Shown: positions 1 through 10,371, numbered from the stretch's first letter. The stretch is DNA of 64,000 nucleotides from JAPXSY01 sp033812795 (GCA_033812795.1 JAPXSY010000002.1:1-64000); one strand, 5' to 3'. Numbers and translations are program-made. The notes: a model not told the origin generated them from the letters alone.

Positions 1-316
1 CCCTCCCCTACTTCAGAGCAACGCACCTCAGCGAAACAGCCCATAGTCGATAAATGATATGGAATTACATATGATTGTACTTGTGTTTGACACGTTCCGT
101 CAACGATGATCATGCGAAATCGAACGATCTTTTTCGGAACCGCATCGTTGCGTTTGTGATGATGCCGCAATATAATCGATATTCTTGATTAAGGTTCTCG
201 TAACAGACGATGAAACGGAATCCTCAGAAAAAATGCCTCATGACAAGGCTGCGCGCGCAGAACCGCACGCCGGAGGCGACGCATGTCACGGATGGGAGGA
301 TGGGGAGGGCCGCCCT
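1..316. other. Intergenic leader upstream of recC
   Basis: No coding region is supported here. The first 120 bases are relatively AT-rich with no recognisable motif. The rest holds the recC promoter candidate and an approximately 134-nt 5' untranslated region. An in-frame upstream extension of recC exists from about 185, but the encoded residues do not resemble the RecC N-terminus, so I treat it as leader. Confidence 0.6.
148..176 (+). promoter_or_regulatory. Sigma70-like promoter for recC-recB
   Basis: A -35 box TTGCGT at 148-153 is followed after 17 bases by a perfect TATAAT -10 box at 171-176. The predicted start of transcription is near 183, about 134 nt upstream of the recC start codon. 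Confidence 0.6.
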
Positions 317-3300
317 ATGAGTTTCACGCTGTATCACGGCAACCGGCTGGATCAACTCGCGGCGGCACTCGCGGACCTCATCCTCCAACCGCCCGCAGGC
401 GGTGCGGTGCGGGATCCGTTGCGGCAGGAAACAATCGTGGTCCCCAATCAGGGCCTGGCCCGCTGGCTCGCCCTCGAAATCGCCGCCCGGCGGAAAATCT
501 GTCCGCCGCTCGACCTCCCCTATCCCGGTGCATTCCTCTATCGCGACCTGTTTGATCCAATGATGGGACGAACCTCCCGCGCTGTTCAACCGGACCTGCC
601 TTTCGATCCCGCCACAATGGAGTGGCGCCTGTTCGCACTGCTCGAACAACTCGAACCGGAAACCGCGTTCGCGCGCGTCCACGCCTTCACCCGCGGCGAC
701 CCGCTGCGCCGTTACCAACTCGCCGGTCGGCTGGCATCGCTCTACGACCGCTACATGACCTACCGGCCCGATTTGTTGGCCGCCTGGGAACAAGGTGACG
801 AACCGCTGACCGGTGAAGACGCCGCATGGCAGGCCCGCCTCTGGCAGGAACTCATCGCGCTCGACCGCGGAAGCGTGCGTCACTTCTCCGGACTCTACCG
901 CCGCTTCATCGAGCTCACCCGGCACCCCGACCGGCAGCCCGACTTCCTCGCCCCGCTGCTGGCCCGGCGCCGCATCGCGTATTTCGGCGTCTCCTCCCTG
1001 CCGCCCGCTCATCTGGATATCCTGATCCGTTTGGCGCGTTTCGACGACTTCGAGATCCACTTCTTCACCCCCAACCCCTGCTGCGAGGAGTGGAGTGACG
1101 CACGCAGTTTGAAAACTCAGATCCGCGACCGGCTCACTCTGGTTCAGACAATCGGTCCCCAACTCGCCCCCGCCTATGAGATCCGCGCCAACCCGCTGCT
1201 TGGCTCGCTCGGACGCAGCGGACGCGAATTCTTCTCGTTGCTCTTGGCCTATGACGAAATCCACGACGAACGCCTGTTTGTGGAGCCGGATGCCGCTGAA
1301 GGAACGGTGCTCGGAACCCTCCAGCGCGGGATCCTCCGGAACACGCCCCTCGAACCGCGGCAGCCTGTTGCCCCCTCTGACCGCTCCCTGGTGATCCATG
1401 CCTGTCACGCGCCGCTGCGCGAGGTCGAGGCCCTGCACGGCCACCTGCTCGCCTTGTTCCGCGATAAACCCGGCCTCGCGCCGCGCGAAATCAGTGTCTA
1501 CACGCCGGACATCGAAACCTTCGCCCCATACATCGAAGCCGTCTTCGGAAAAGTTCCGCCCGGCACACCCGGCCATATCCCCTACACCATCGCGGACAAG
1601 TCGCTGCTGCACACGGTGGACGAGTGTCGGGCATGGCTCGCCCTGCTCACCGCCGTTACCGGACGCTTCAAAGCCTCGGAGGTGCTCGGACTGCTCCAGC
1701 ATGCCGCACTCCGCCAACGGTTCAACTTCGTCGAGACCGACATGCCGTGCCTCGGCAGCTTGCTCAGAGCCGCGCACCTTTCCTGGGGCCTCGACGCGGC
1801 TTTTCGTGCACGGCAAGGGGCCAGTCCGGCCTATGCCAACACGTGGCGTTTTGCCCTCGACCGCCTTCTTTTCGGTGCCGCCATGCAGGACCCGACTGAT
1901 GAAGCCCCGCCTCTGAACCTGACGGAAGGAAAGTGTATCCCATTGACCGAAGCCGAAGGTCACGCCTCGCTGATCGGCCGTCTCGCATCGTTCCTCGATG
2001 CCCTCGCGGAACTGCATGAATTCTGCCTCTCCCGCCCGACACGTCCCTGCGGTGCGTGGCACGCCTACCTGAACGCGGCACTTGAGCGGTTCTTCCCCAC
2101 GGACGAGCGCGCGTCTTACGGCGTGCTGCTGCTGCGGCAAACCCTCGATCAGTTCGCCCGCTACATCGAACACGCGGGCTGTGAGCGGCTTGCGGTCCCC
2201 TTCTCTGTGATACGCGCCTGGCTCACCGCTCAGCTCGACGGCACACCGGGCAGCGAACGCTTTGTCACCGGCCGCGTGACCTTCTCGCGATTCCAACCGA
2301 TGCGCAACGTCCCTGCCCGCGTGGTCTGCCTGCTCGGACTCAGTGACAAGGCCTTCCCCCGCAACGCGCCGCAGTTGAGTTTCGATCTGATGGACCGACG
2401 CGAAAACCGTTGTATCGGCGACCGTCGGCCACGCGACGAGGACCGGTACGCCTTTCTGGAAACCCTGCTCGCCGCGCGCGAACGTCTGATCATCACCTAT
2501 ACCGGACAGAGCAACAAAGACAACAAGCCGTTGCCGCCCTCGGTGCTGGTCAGCGAACTGCTCGATGCCATCGACGCCGCCTTCACCTTTCCGTCTCGCG
2601 ACGGTGTCCCCCAAACCGCCTCCACAGCCCTCATCGTGCGCCACCCGCTCCACCCGTTCAGCCCGGCCTACTTCACACGCGACAAGCCCGACCCGCGCCT
2701 CCGCGCGTTCGATGCCACCGCTTTCCGCATCGCCTGTCGCCTGGCCGGCGCGACCGGAGACGCATCACCACAGCCCGAGGCACAGGTTGTTTTTCCGTCA
2801 GCGGAATCCGCCGCGACCGACGCGCCGCTCCAACTTGAAGAACTGATCGCTTTTTTCCTCTCGCCATGCAAAGCCTTCTACACGCGGCGTCTCAACGCCG
2901 CCCTGACGGAACGCGACGACGAATTGCCGGATGACCTCGAAGCGCTTGAGCCTGACACGCTCGTCCAATACCAGATCCGGCAGGAATTGACCGCAGCGAT
3001 GTTGCACGGCGACGGTGAGCTTGCCATAAACCGTCTGCGTGACCGTTGGCAGACTGACGGCAGGCTACCGGTTGACGCCGACCGACACATGGCAGAGGCC
3101 CGTGACCGGATAGACGTGGTGATCCAAAAAGTCAACGCGCTTGATCTCGGCGAGCCGCTCGCCCCCCAGCCGTTCGATCTCGATCTGCCCAACGGGTTCC
3201 GGCTGCAGGGCACCCTGAACGCGTTGCGGGCCGGCAACGCCCAGCTTTTTACGCGGCCTGCCAAAGAAAAACCAAAGGATATCGTAACGGCCTGGATCAC

Positions 3301-3703
3301 CCACCTCGCCGCCTGCGCCGTCAAACCGGGCGTCACCACCTGGGGCGTCTTTGAAGGAACCAAAACGATCGTAACCCGTTATCCACCCCTGGAGTCTGAC
3401 GCGGCGCGCCGTATCCTCGCCGCCCTAGCCGCACACCACGCAGAAGGCATGACGCGGCCGCTGTGTTTCGATCCCGCGATCGGCCACAAACTTGTCGAAG
3501 GGAAGCCGCTCACCGAAACCGACTGGACGGGATCGTCGTTCCCATCCGATCCCGGTGTCGACATCTACCTGCAACACGCCTTCGGCGCGACGCTCCCCGA
3601 AGCCGGTTCGGAACCCCTGCGCACACTGGAACGGGTGGCCCGCACACTCTTTGGTGAAATGCGGAAAACACCCGTAAAAATCCAGCGGGGAGGGCGCTCA
3701 TGA
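317..3703 (+). CDS. recC: RecBCD enzyme subunit RecC (exodeoxyribonuclease V gamma)
   Basis: Non-catalytic helicase-like subunit of the RecBCD double-strand-break repair nuclease. In the family it splits the duplex and scans for the recombination hotspot. The 1128-residue product matches the usual RecC length. It opens with the family N-terminus (SFTLYHGNRLDQLA) followed by VPNQGLARWL, and later has the inactivated helicase core (RVVCLLGLSDKAFPR) typical of RecC. I chose the ATG at 317 because the homologous region starts there and a purine-rich GGGGAGGG Shine-Dalgarno sits just upstream. The in-frame codons back to 185 lack similarity. The stop overlaps the recB start by 4 bases (ATGA), so the two genes are translationally coupled. 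No RecD gene follows. Confidence 0.93.
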   Translation: MSFTLYHGNRLDQLAAALADLILQPPAGGAVRDPLRQETIVVPNQGLARWLALEIAARRKICPPLDLPYPGAFLYRDLFDPMMGRTSRAVQPDLPFDPATMEWRLFALLEQLEPETAFARVHAFTRGDPLRRYQLAGRLASLYDRYMTYRPDLLAAWEQGDEPLTGEDAAWQARLWQELIALDRGSVRHFSGLYRRFIELTRHPDRQPDFLAPLLARRRIAYFGVSSLPPAHLDILIRLARFDDFEIHFFTPNPCCEEWSDARSLKTQIRDRLTLVQTIGPQLAPAYEIRANPLLGSLGRSGREFFSLLLAYDEIHDERLFVEPDAAEGTVLGTLQRGILRNTPLEPRQPVAPSDRSLVIHACHAPLREVEALHGHLLALFRDKPGLAPREISVYTPDIETFAPYIEAVFGKVPPGTPGHIPYTIADKSLLHTVDECRAWLALLTAVTGRFKASEVLGLLQHAALRQRFNFVETDMPCLGSLLRAAHLSWGLDAAFRARQGASPAYANTWRFALDRLLFGAAMQDPTDEAPPLNLTEGKCIPLTEAEGHASLIGRLASFLDALAELHEFCLSRPTRPCGAWHAYLNAALERFFPTDERASYGVLLLRQTLDQFARYIEHAGCERLAVPFSVIRAWLTAQLDGTPGSERFVTGRVTFSRFQPMRNVPARVVCLLGLSDKAFPRNAPQLSFDLMDRRENRCIGDRRPRDEDRYAFLETLLAARERLIITYTGQSNKDNKPLPPSVLVSELLDAIDAAFTFPSRDGVPQTASTALIVRHPLHPFSPAYFTRDKPDPRLRAFDATAFRIACRLAGATGDASPQPEAQVVFPSAESAATDAPLQLEELIAFFLSPCKAFYTRRLNAALTERDDELPDDLEALEPDTLVQYQIRQELTAAMLHGDGELAINRLRDRWQTDGRLPVDADRHMAEARDRIDVVIQKVNALDLGEPLAPQPFDLDLPNGFRLQGTLNALRAGNAQLFTRPAKEKPKDIVTAWITHLAACAVKPGVTTWGVFEGTKTIVTRYPPLESDAARRILAALAAHHAEGMTRPLCFDPAIGHKLVEGKPLTETDWTGSSFPSDPGVDIYLQHAFGATLPEAGSEPLRTLERVARTLFGEMRKTPVKIQRGGRS

Positions 3704-6700
3704 TCCCGTTCGACCTCTTGACCACCACGCTCGCCCCCGGTACGCGCTTCCTGATCGAAGCCAACGCTGGCACCGGAAAAACCTTCCAAATCCAACACCT
3801 TTACCTGCGCCTGATCCTCGAGCAAAATCTCGAACCGTCGCGCATCCTGGTCGTCACCTTTACCGAAGCCGCGACCGCTGAACTGCGCGACCGCATCCGC
3901 CAATGCCTCGCAACGGCGCTGGCGAAGCTCGGAGAGGTAGAGCCGGAAAACCCGCCATCGCTGATTGACGCGATTCTTAAGCAGGCCGCGGCGCAGCGCA
4001 CACCCGATGCGCTGCGCGTGAGCCTGCAACTCGCTCTGGCCGCGTTTGACGAGGCCGCGATCTTCACCATCCATGGGTTTTGCAAACGTACGATCGACCA
4101 CCATGCCTTTGAAAGTCAGGTGATGTTCGATTGCGAACTCATCCCCTCCGCTTCGGAGCTGCTCGGCGATCTGGTCGCCGACTTCTTCCGCCGCGAACGG
4201 CACGCCAAAGCCGAGCCATTCGTTTCACTGCACGATCTTCTCAACCACGCGCACCTTGTCATGAGCCACCTCGGGGAAGCACGGATCGAGGCCGACGGCG
4301 TGACCGATCCCCGACTCGATGTTTTCGCCCGCTTGCGCGATCACCTGCACGACCCTGAGGACGGTCTGACCGCGCGCATGCGCCGCCGACAGCAGATGGG
4401 ATACGACGATCTGCTGCGCATCCTGCGCGACGCGCTGGCCGCTGGCCCGGATTGTCCGCTGGCGCACGTGCTACGCGCCACCTACGCGGCCGCGCTGATC
4501 GATGAGTTTCAAGATACCGACCCCGTGCAGTACGAAATCTTCAAGACGGTTTTCGCCCACCCCGACTCCCGACTCTTTCTGATTGGCGACCCCAAACAGG
4601 CGATCTACGGTTTCCGCGGCGGAGACCTCTACACCTATCTTCAGGCTCGCGACGAGGTCGCGCCGTCGGCGCGCTTCACCCTGACGCGCAACTTCCGTTC
4701 CGCCCGCGAACTGATCGAGGCCGTCAACAGTATCTTTGCGCCGCCGGGCGCCTTTGGCGAACAACAGCTCGGCCACCCGCCTTCGGAGAGCGGTCGCGAA
4801 CCCGAGCGAACCCTGCTGCGCGACGGCCACCGCGATCCGACGCCGTTCGAGCTCGTCCGCTTCACCGGGGACCACACGGGCGGCGCGGTTGCCTCCTCCT
4901 CGCTGGAAACGCCCATCACCCGCGACTGCGCCGCACGCATCGCCACGTTGCTGACGGACGGTCGCACCATGTTCCAAAAGCCGGATCAGACGTTGATCCC
5001 GGTCACGCCAGGCGACATCGCCGTTCTGACTGTCACCAACAGCCAAGCCGAAGCGCTTCAGCAGCGGCTGCGCCTTCACGGCGTCCCGGCTGTGATCTAC
5101 AAAGCCGGCAACATTTACGCCTCCGCAGACGCGGGCAACCTCTGCCGTCTGCTCGGCGCCATGGCTGAACCCAACCGCGTCCCGCGCATCAAGGCCGCCC
5201 TGCTGACGCCACACGGCGGCATGACCGTCCGCGATCTGCTCGCGGCGGAGAAGGACCCGGACGCCGCCGCCGACTTGGAGCGTCGCATCGGTGATTTTGC
5301 CGAATGCGGCCGCCTCTGGAGAGAAAAAGGTGTCGTTCCCGCGCTCACGCTTTTGCTCGCCCGTCTCAACAGCCTCGAACGACTCGCCAATGATCCCGCT
5401 TGCGAGCGCCGCCTCACCAACCTGCGACACCTCACCGAATTGCTGCATCAGACCGAACGCGCCGCCCGTCTCGCGCCGGATGCGCTGTTGCGCGAGCTGA
5501 AACGCCAGATCGCGGATCCCGACACCGACGACGAAACCTGCGAGCAGCGCATGGAGAGCGACCGCCGCGCCGTGACGCTCATGACCATCCACAAGAGCAA
5601 GGGGTTACAATTCCCGATCGTCTTCGTACCCTACCTGATCACGCACGACATCCGCAAAGGCATGGAGAAGGGGTGGGCCGTCCACGCACCGGACGCGCAG
5701 GGTGTCATGCGCCTCGTCCTGCCGGTCGGCGACGCGGCCCGCCGCCGGTTCGAGGAGCAGCGGCTGCACGAGACCCTCGCCGAACACCTGCGCCTGCTCT
5801 ACGTCGCCGTGACCCGCGCCGAAAACCGCTGTGTTCTGATGACCGGCACCGCGATCACCTACAAGAAAACCCCGATCCGAAGCGCGGTGGCGCATCTGAC
5901 CCGCCTAGCGGAACCCATGTCAACCGGCGGCACGCCGTTTTCGTTGGAAGAGGTCACAACCGAAACCCTCGACCGTCCGCACGCCGAGCCGCGCCACACG
6001 CCGCCGGACACGCACGGCGACCTTGTCCCGCCCGCAAGCCCGCCGCTGCCGCCCGATGACTGGGCCGTACTCAGTTACTCCGGCATGACCCTCCACGACG
6101 CCCCGCCGCCGCACCTCAAACCGGACGCTGGCACCGATGAGGTCGCTGACCCCCTCTTGTCCGCACCGGACCGGGACCGTGCCGGGGATGTTTTGCCCGG
6201 CGGCAAAACCACCGGCCTCTGTCTGCACGCGATCCTGGATCAACTCGACTACACGCACGTCACCCCGGCGTGGCAACCCGCACCGGACGACCTCGCGCTG
6301 ATCGACCGCCACGCCGCCTTCCACGGACTCTACACATCCGACTCCCCGCTCGCGGCCGCACGCCGCGCCCGTATCGTGGACCTCCTCGCCCAAACCCTGA
6401 CCCGCGCCCTGCCGACCGCTCCCGCCGATCCCGGCGCAAATGCCCCAATGAGCGGCGGCATCCCGCTCTCCGCGGTTCCCTTTGCCGACACGCGGCGCGA
6501 ATGGGAGTTCTTTTTCCGCGTGCCGCGCGCGATCGACCTCACGCGATTTCAGGAGTTGGGCCTGTCCTTCAAACCGGACAGCGGCACGCGGCGGGGCTTC
6601 ATGACCGGATCGATCGATCTGGTTTTCTCCTGCGAAGGCCGCACTGGTTTCGTGGACTGGAAGACCGACATGCTCCCCGACTACACGCCCGCGACGCTAG

Positions 6701-6924
6701 CCGCCGCCATGACCGAGCGCAACTATCTCTTTCAGGCGATCCTCTACGCCGTGGCCCTCCACACGCATCTCGCGCAGTGTCTGGGTGCGGCCTACGACTA
6801 CGAGCGCCATTTCGGCGGCGGCCACTACGTCTTTATACGCGGGGTGGATGCCCGCAACGGACTCTTCCCCTTCCGTCCCCCGCTCGCTGAACTCGAAGCG
6901 TGGTCCCGCCTGCTTACGCATTGA
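3700..6924 (+). CDS. recB: RecBCD enzyme subunit RecB (helicase-nuclease, exodeoxyribonuclease V beta)
   Basis: 3'-5' superfamily 1 helicase with a C-terminal nuclease, the catalytic motor and cutter of RecBCD. The product is 1074 residues, slightly shorter than the E. coli protein (about 1180). Visible motifs are Walker A EANAGTGKTF (residues ~20-29), motif Ia VTFTEAATAELRDRI (~52), Walker B DEFQDTD (~268), QAIYGFRGG (~300), motif V TIHKSKGLQFP (~629) and VAVTRAENR (~702). The nuclease domain shows GSIDLVF (~970) and VDWKTD (~984), then a Q-A-x2-Y element (FQAILYA), so the metal-binding nuclease residues are present. It starts at the ATGA overlap with recC. Its last 11 bases overlap the 3' end of the convergent pyrophosphatase gene. 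Confidence 0.95.
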   Translation: MIPFDLLTTTLAPGTRFLIEANAGTGKTFQIQHLYLRLILEQNLEPSRILVVTFTEAATAELRDRIRQCLATALAKLGEVEPENPPSLIDAILKQAAAQRTPDALRVSLQLALAAFDEAAIFTIHGFCKRTIDHHAFESQVMFDCELIPSASELLGDLVADFFRRERHAKAEPFVSLHDLLNHAHLVMSHLGEARIEADGVTDPRLDVFARLRDHLHDPEDGLTARMRRRQQMGYDDLLRILRDALAAGPDCPLAHVLRATYAAALIDEFQDTDPVQYEIFKTVFAHPDSRLFLIGDPKQAIYGFRGGDLYTYLQARDEVAPSARFTLTRNFRSARELIEAVNSIFAPPGAFGEQQLGHPPSESGREPERTLLRDGHRDPTPFELVRFTGDHTGGAVASSSLETPITRDCAARIATLLTDGRTMFQKPDQTLIPVTPGDIAVLTVTNSQAEALQQRLRLHGVPAVIYKAGNIYASADAGNLCRLLGAMAEPNRVPRIKAALLTPHGGMTVRDLLAAEKDPDAAADLERRIGDFAECGRLWREKGVVPALTLLLARLNSLERLANDPACERRLTNLRHLTELLHQTERAARLAPDALLRELKRQIADPDTDDETCEQRMESDRRAVTLMTIHKSKGLQFPIVFVPYLITHDIRKGMEKGWAVHAPDAQGVMRLVLPVGDAARRRFEEQRLHETLAEHLRLLYVAVTRAENRCVLMTGTAITYKKTPIRSAVAHLTRLAEPMSTGGTPFSLEEVTTETLDRPHAEPRHTPPDTHGDLVPPASPPLPPDDWAVLSYSGMTLHDAPPPHLKPDAGTDEVADPLLSAPDRDRAGDVLPGGKTTGLCLHAILDQLDYTHVTPAWQPAPDDLALIDRHAAFHGLYTSDSPLAAARRARIVDLLAQTLTRALPTAPADPGANAPMSGGIPLSAVPFADTRREWEFFFRVPRAIDLTRFQELGLSFKPDSGTRRGFMTGSIDLVFSCEGRTGFVDWKTDMLPDYTPATLAAAMTERNYLFQAILYAVALHTHLAQCLGAAYDYERHFGGGHYVFIRGVDARNGLFPFRPPLAELEAWSRLLTH

Positions 6925-8575
6925 CGCCGAGGACCGTCTCCATGATTTCAATCAGGAGCGGAATAAGCTGTTTTTTACGCGAGAGGATATCGCGGCAACG
7001 GAAGACCCCGGGTTCCAGACGCGGAAAGGCGATCTTTTTGATAAAGGTTTCGTCGCCCTCGACCAGCAGGATCGAGCTGAGCGTCGTGACATCGGTGATC
7101 ATCAGCGCCGTAAAGAAAAGCCCCTCCCCCGTGCGGCGCTGCCGCAACGCCGCCAGCAGTTCGGCTTTGCGCACCAGCAGATCGTCGGCCGCGTTGACCT
7201 CCACCTGACTGACGGCAAAACGCTGTCCGCACGCCGCGTACGCTTTGGAGTCCATGCCGAGGATGTCCACAACCGGCAGATCCGCCACTTTACGGGCGTT
7301 GCTGAAAATCTCATGTCCGAAAGACTCGATGTCCAGATTCACCAATCCAGCCAGATATTCAGCCATCTCGCGATCCGTCTCGGTGGTGGTCGCCGACCGC
7401 AGCATCAGGGTGTCGGTCAGGATCCCCGCCAACAGCAACGCCGCCACGCCGGGGGTCAACACCGCCTTCTGCTCTATGTACATCCCCGCGACGATGGTCG
7501 AGGTCGCGCCAACCACGCGGTTGATGAACGTGATCGGATAGCGGGTGGAGAAGTTGCCCAGGCGGTGATGGTCGATGATCTCGAGGATGCGGTAGTTTTC
7601 GAGACCCTCGACCGCCTGCCCCATCTCATTGTGGTCGACCATAATGATGTCGATGTTCGGTTCGGCGATCAAGTCGCTCTCGGAGAAGATGCCGACCACG
7701 ATGCCCGCATCGTCGACCACCGGCAGGCAATGCGAGGGCGCGGCGGCGAGCTGTTCGCGCACGGTGCGCACATAGCTGTTGGCCGCGATCGGCATGGCGT
7801 CCTCGTCAGCCACGGTCATCACCGGCGTGGAATAGAGGATCAGAAAGGCGGTCGAGGAAGTGTCGTACGGCGAGATCATGACCGTAACGCGGCGGGCTTC
7901 AGCCAACTCGCGCAACCCCTTGGCCAGCGGCATGCCGTTGGTGATGATCACGGCACGCGCACCGCTCTCGATACTGAAGCGCTGCACGTCTTCGCGGTCA
8001 CCGGTGAGCACCAGCGCGTTGGCCGGGATTTCATTTTCCAGATGCTCCCGAAACGATTCGAATGACGATCCCGCCACCAGAATACGCGACCGCACCACCT
8101 CCTCTGCGGCGAAAGTCACGATCGGCTGTGCCTGAAGCGTCTTCTGCAGCAGTTCCATGCTGGTGGGGATGATCGCCTTGCGGTGGGGATTGATCTTTCT
8201 GGTGATGTTGCTGGCAAAGGCGTTGTGGTGAAGCACAGCCCGGTAACGGCCTTGCGCATCCACAACCGGCAGAATGCTCACCTTCTCCCGCTCCATCGTC
8301 TCCAAGGCATCCCAGAAGGCCTCCGATTCACCGACCGTCACCGCGCCGCCCGTGAGAAAATACCCCACCTTGGGCACCAGATCCGGCACGAACTCCGGAG
8401 CCGGGATGTTGAACCGGCCGAGGATGTACTCCGTTTGCGGCGTCAGTTTGCCCGCGCGTGCGGCAAAGCACTCGGTCCAGCCCTTCTGGCGTTTCAACTC
8501 CGCGTAGGCGATCGCCGAGACGATTGAGTCGGTGTCAGGATTACGGTGTCCGATCACATAGGTTTTTCTCTTCAT
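6914..8575 (-). CDS. ppaC: CBS- and DRTGG-containing Mn-dependent inorganic pyrophosphatase (family II)
   Basis: Cytoplasmic hydrolysis of pyrophosphate to two phosphates, which drives biosynthetic reactions. The DHH-superfamily core is split, as in the nucleotide-regulated subclass. Motif I GHRNPDTDS lies at residues ~9-17, followed by a regulatory insert of about 230 residues with CBS and DRTGG-type domains, then the motifs VDHNEMGQ and IDHHRLGNF. The DHHA2 domain ends with the signature SRKKQ near the C-terminus. At about 553 residues the length fits CBS-PPases, which in known members respond to adenine nucleotides. The ATG at 8575 gives the conserved N-terminus KRKTYVIGH. A second in-frame ATG at 8590 is possible. 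A TATGAT box lies only 10 bases upstream of 8575. The gene is divergent from uvrC and convergent with recB. Confidence 0.93.
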   Translation of the reverse strand: MKRKTYVIGHRNPDTDSIVSAIAYAELKRQKGWTECFAARAGKLTPQTEYILGRFNIPAPEFVPDLVPKVGYFLTGGAVTVGESEAFWDALETMEREKVSILPVVDAQGRYRAVLHHNAFASNITRKINPHRKAIIPTSMELLQKTLQAQPIVTFAAEEVVRSRILVAGSSFESFREHLENEIPANALVLTGDREDVQRFSIESGARAVIITNGMPLAKGLRELAEARRVTVMISPYDTSSTAFLILYSTPVMTVADEDAMPIAANSYVRTVREQLAAAPSHCLPVVDDAGIVVGIFSESDLIAEPNIDIIMVDHNEMGQAVEGLENYRILEIIDHHRLGNFSTRYPITFINRVVGATSTIVAGMYIEQKAVLTPGVAALLLAGILTDTLMLRSATTTETDREMAEYLAGLVNLDIESFGHEIFSNARKVADLPVVDILGMDSKAYAACGQRFAVSQVEVNAADDLLVRKAELLAALRQRRTGEGLFFTALMITDVTTLSSILLVEGDETFIKKIAFPRLEPGVFRCRDILSRKKQLIPLLIEIMETVLGVNA

Positions 8576-8710
8576 GCGAGGCAGAATCATAGGCTATCGC
8601 TTCCAGAAAAGCCAGAGGCAATCCGAATTCCCCTTGCCGGAGGTTTCTCCGCATGCCAAACTAACGCCATCGACATCGTGAACCCGGTTTTTGTGTCACC
8701 TTGGAGGGTT

Positions 8711-10186
8711 ATGCATCTCCCCCCCGCACTTCGAGAAAAACTCGCGGCCCTGCCGGACAAACCCGGCTGCTATTTGATGCGCGACCGCACGGGCACCATC
8801 ATCTATGTGGGCAAAGCGGTCTCGCTGCGCCGCCGCGTGCAGAGTTATTTCCGCCCCTCCACCCTACGCGCCGCGCCCCCCAAACTGCGCGGCATGCTCC
8901 GCAGTGTCGCGGATCTGGACATCCTCACCGTACGCAACGAGGCCGAAGCGCTCCTCACCGAAAGCCAGCTCATCAAACAGTACCGTCCCCGTTTCAATGT
9001 CGTGCTGCGTGACGACAAACGGTATCTCGCGTTGCGCGCAGACCCGCGTGAGCCGGTCCCCCGGCTCGCCACCTGCCGGATCGTGCGGGCTGACTCCGCA
9101 ATGTACTTCGGCCCCTTTCCTTCTGCCACCGTCGTCCGCACGGTGCTCGATTTCACGGAAAAACGTTACGGTCTCCGCAAATGTACCCCGTTGGAACCGG
9201 ATGCCGAAACGTACCGCCACTGCATCAACGATATCGTGCGTTTCTGCTCCGCCCCCTGTATCGGGCGCATCTCCCGCGAAGCGTACCGGAAGCGTTTCGA
9301 TGAGGCCTGCGCATTCCTGCGCGGCGAACGGCCCGCCGTGATTGAGGAGGTCCGGACCAGAATGGACGAAGCCTCGCAAAAACGCGATTTTGAAAAGGCC
9401 GCTTCGCTGCGCGACACATGGTTGGCACTGCGCGAGATGGTCCGTCGGCGCGCGATCACGGTCGCCGCGCCCGAACGGCACGCCGAGGATGCCCGTGACG
9501 GCATTCTGGACTTGCAGCGCCGACTCGGCCTGCCGCACGTGCCCGCACGCATCGAAGGCTTCGACATCTCTAACCTGTTCGGCACGCATTCGGTCGCCAG
9601 CATGGTGGTGGCAGTGGACGGCCTGCCCGAGCGGCGTCAGTACCGGCGCTTCCGCATCCGCACCGTGGAGGGTGCGGACGATCCGCGAGCCATAGCCGAA
9701 GTCATCCGCCGCCACTATGCCCGCATGCGCGGGGAACACCGCCCCCTGCCCGGGCTGGTCCTCATCGACGGCGGCATCCCCCAACTCCGCGCCGCGCGGG
9801 AGGTTCTCGATACTCTCGGGCTCGGTCGCGTGCCCACGGCCGGACTGGCTAAAAGAATGGAAGAGATCGTCCTCGACAACGGTGCGCCCCCGCTCCGGCT
9901 ACCGTATGATTCCCCGGCCCTGCGCGTGCTCATCCGTTTGCGTGACGAGGCCCACCGTTTCGCCCTCGACTATCACCGCCGCCTGCGCAACCGGCTCATC
10001 CGCGAATCCGCGCTGGATGAGATTCCCGGCATCGGCCCCGCCAAAAAAGCTGCCCTGCTGCGCCGGTTCGGCTCGGTTTACCGTCTCGCCCGCGCTTCGG
10101 CTGCCGAGGTGGCCGACGTTCCCGGCATCTCGCCGGGCTTGGCGGAAGCCATCCTCCGTGCCGTGGACACGCGGAAAACGCCGTGA
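8711..10186 (+). CDS. uvrC: Excinuclease ABC subunit C
   Basis: Dual-incision nuclease of nucleotide excision repair, acting with UvrA and UvrB. Domains in order are a GIY-YIG nuclease (GCYLMRD...IYVGKA, residues ~17-40), four cysteines (KC, HC, FC and APC in residues ~158-182) matching the iron-sulfur ligand pattern of UvrC, a UVR/UvrB-interaction helix (~215-235), an RNase H-like endonuclease domain with FDISNLFGTHSV and LVLIDGG, and a double helix-hairpin-helix (IPGIGPAKKAALL, VPGISPGLAEAI) at the C-terminus. At 491 residues it is about 100 shorter than E. coli UvrC, but no domain is missing. The ATG at 8711 is preceded by GGAGGG at only 3-nt spacing. The upstream in-frame region has no similarity. 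Confidence 0.94.
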   Translation: MHLPPALREKLAALPDKPGCYLMRDRTGTIIYVGKAVSLRRRVQSYFRPSTLRAAPPKLRGMLRSVADLDILTVRNEAEALLTESQLIKQYRPRFNVVLRDDKRYLALRADPREPVPRLATCRIVRADSAMYFGPFPSATVVRTVLDFTEKRYGLRKCTPLEPDAETYRHCINDIVRFCSAPCIGRISREAYRKRFDEACAFLRGERPAVIEEVRTRMDEASQKRDFEKAASLRDTWLALREMVRRRAITVAAPERHAEDARDGILDLQRRLGLPHVPARIEGFDISNLFGTHSVASMVVAVDGLPERRQYRRFRIRTVEGADDPRAIAEVIRRHYARMRGEHRPLPGLVLIDGGIPQLRAAREVLDTLGLGRVPTAGLAKRMEEIVLDNGAPPLRLPYDSPALRVLIRLRDEAHRFALDYHRRLRNRLIRESALDEIPGIGPAKKAALLRRFGSVYRLARASAAEVADVPGISPGLAEAILRAVDTRKTP

Positions 10187-10341
10187 ACGTTACCGCGCAG
10201 GCACGTCGGTTACGAATGTGAAGGACGTCCCCTGCGCGTGAACGCGTCGCAGCCCAAACCCCGCGAAGAACGGGGATTCCGCAGCGGCGGCAAGCGTCGC
10301 GAACGCGGGTAGGCGCGGGAACCGAAGCGGCACATGCCACA

Positions 10342-10371
10342 GCGGCACACGCAATGATGCCGCCGTTTTTT
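10342..10371 (+). terminator. Intrinsic terminator of uvrC
   Basis: GCGGCA at 10342-10347 pairs with TGCCGC at 10358-10363 across a 10-base loop, followed two bases later by six T (10366-10371). It overlaps the tonB stop codon on the opposite strand, so it serves the compact convergent junction. Confidence 0.6.

Noticed and set aside
224..2653. Open frame of about 800 codons antisense to recC
   Set aside because: The sense strand is unambiguous RecC. Long antisense frames are expected in high-GC DNA, and the translation has no recognisable domain.
6785..8065. Long plus-strand frame antisense to the pyrophosphatase gene
   Set aside because: The translation is rich in His, Arg and Asp with no domain and overlaps conserved pyrophosphatase motifs on the other strand.
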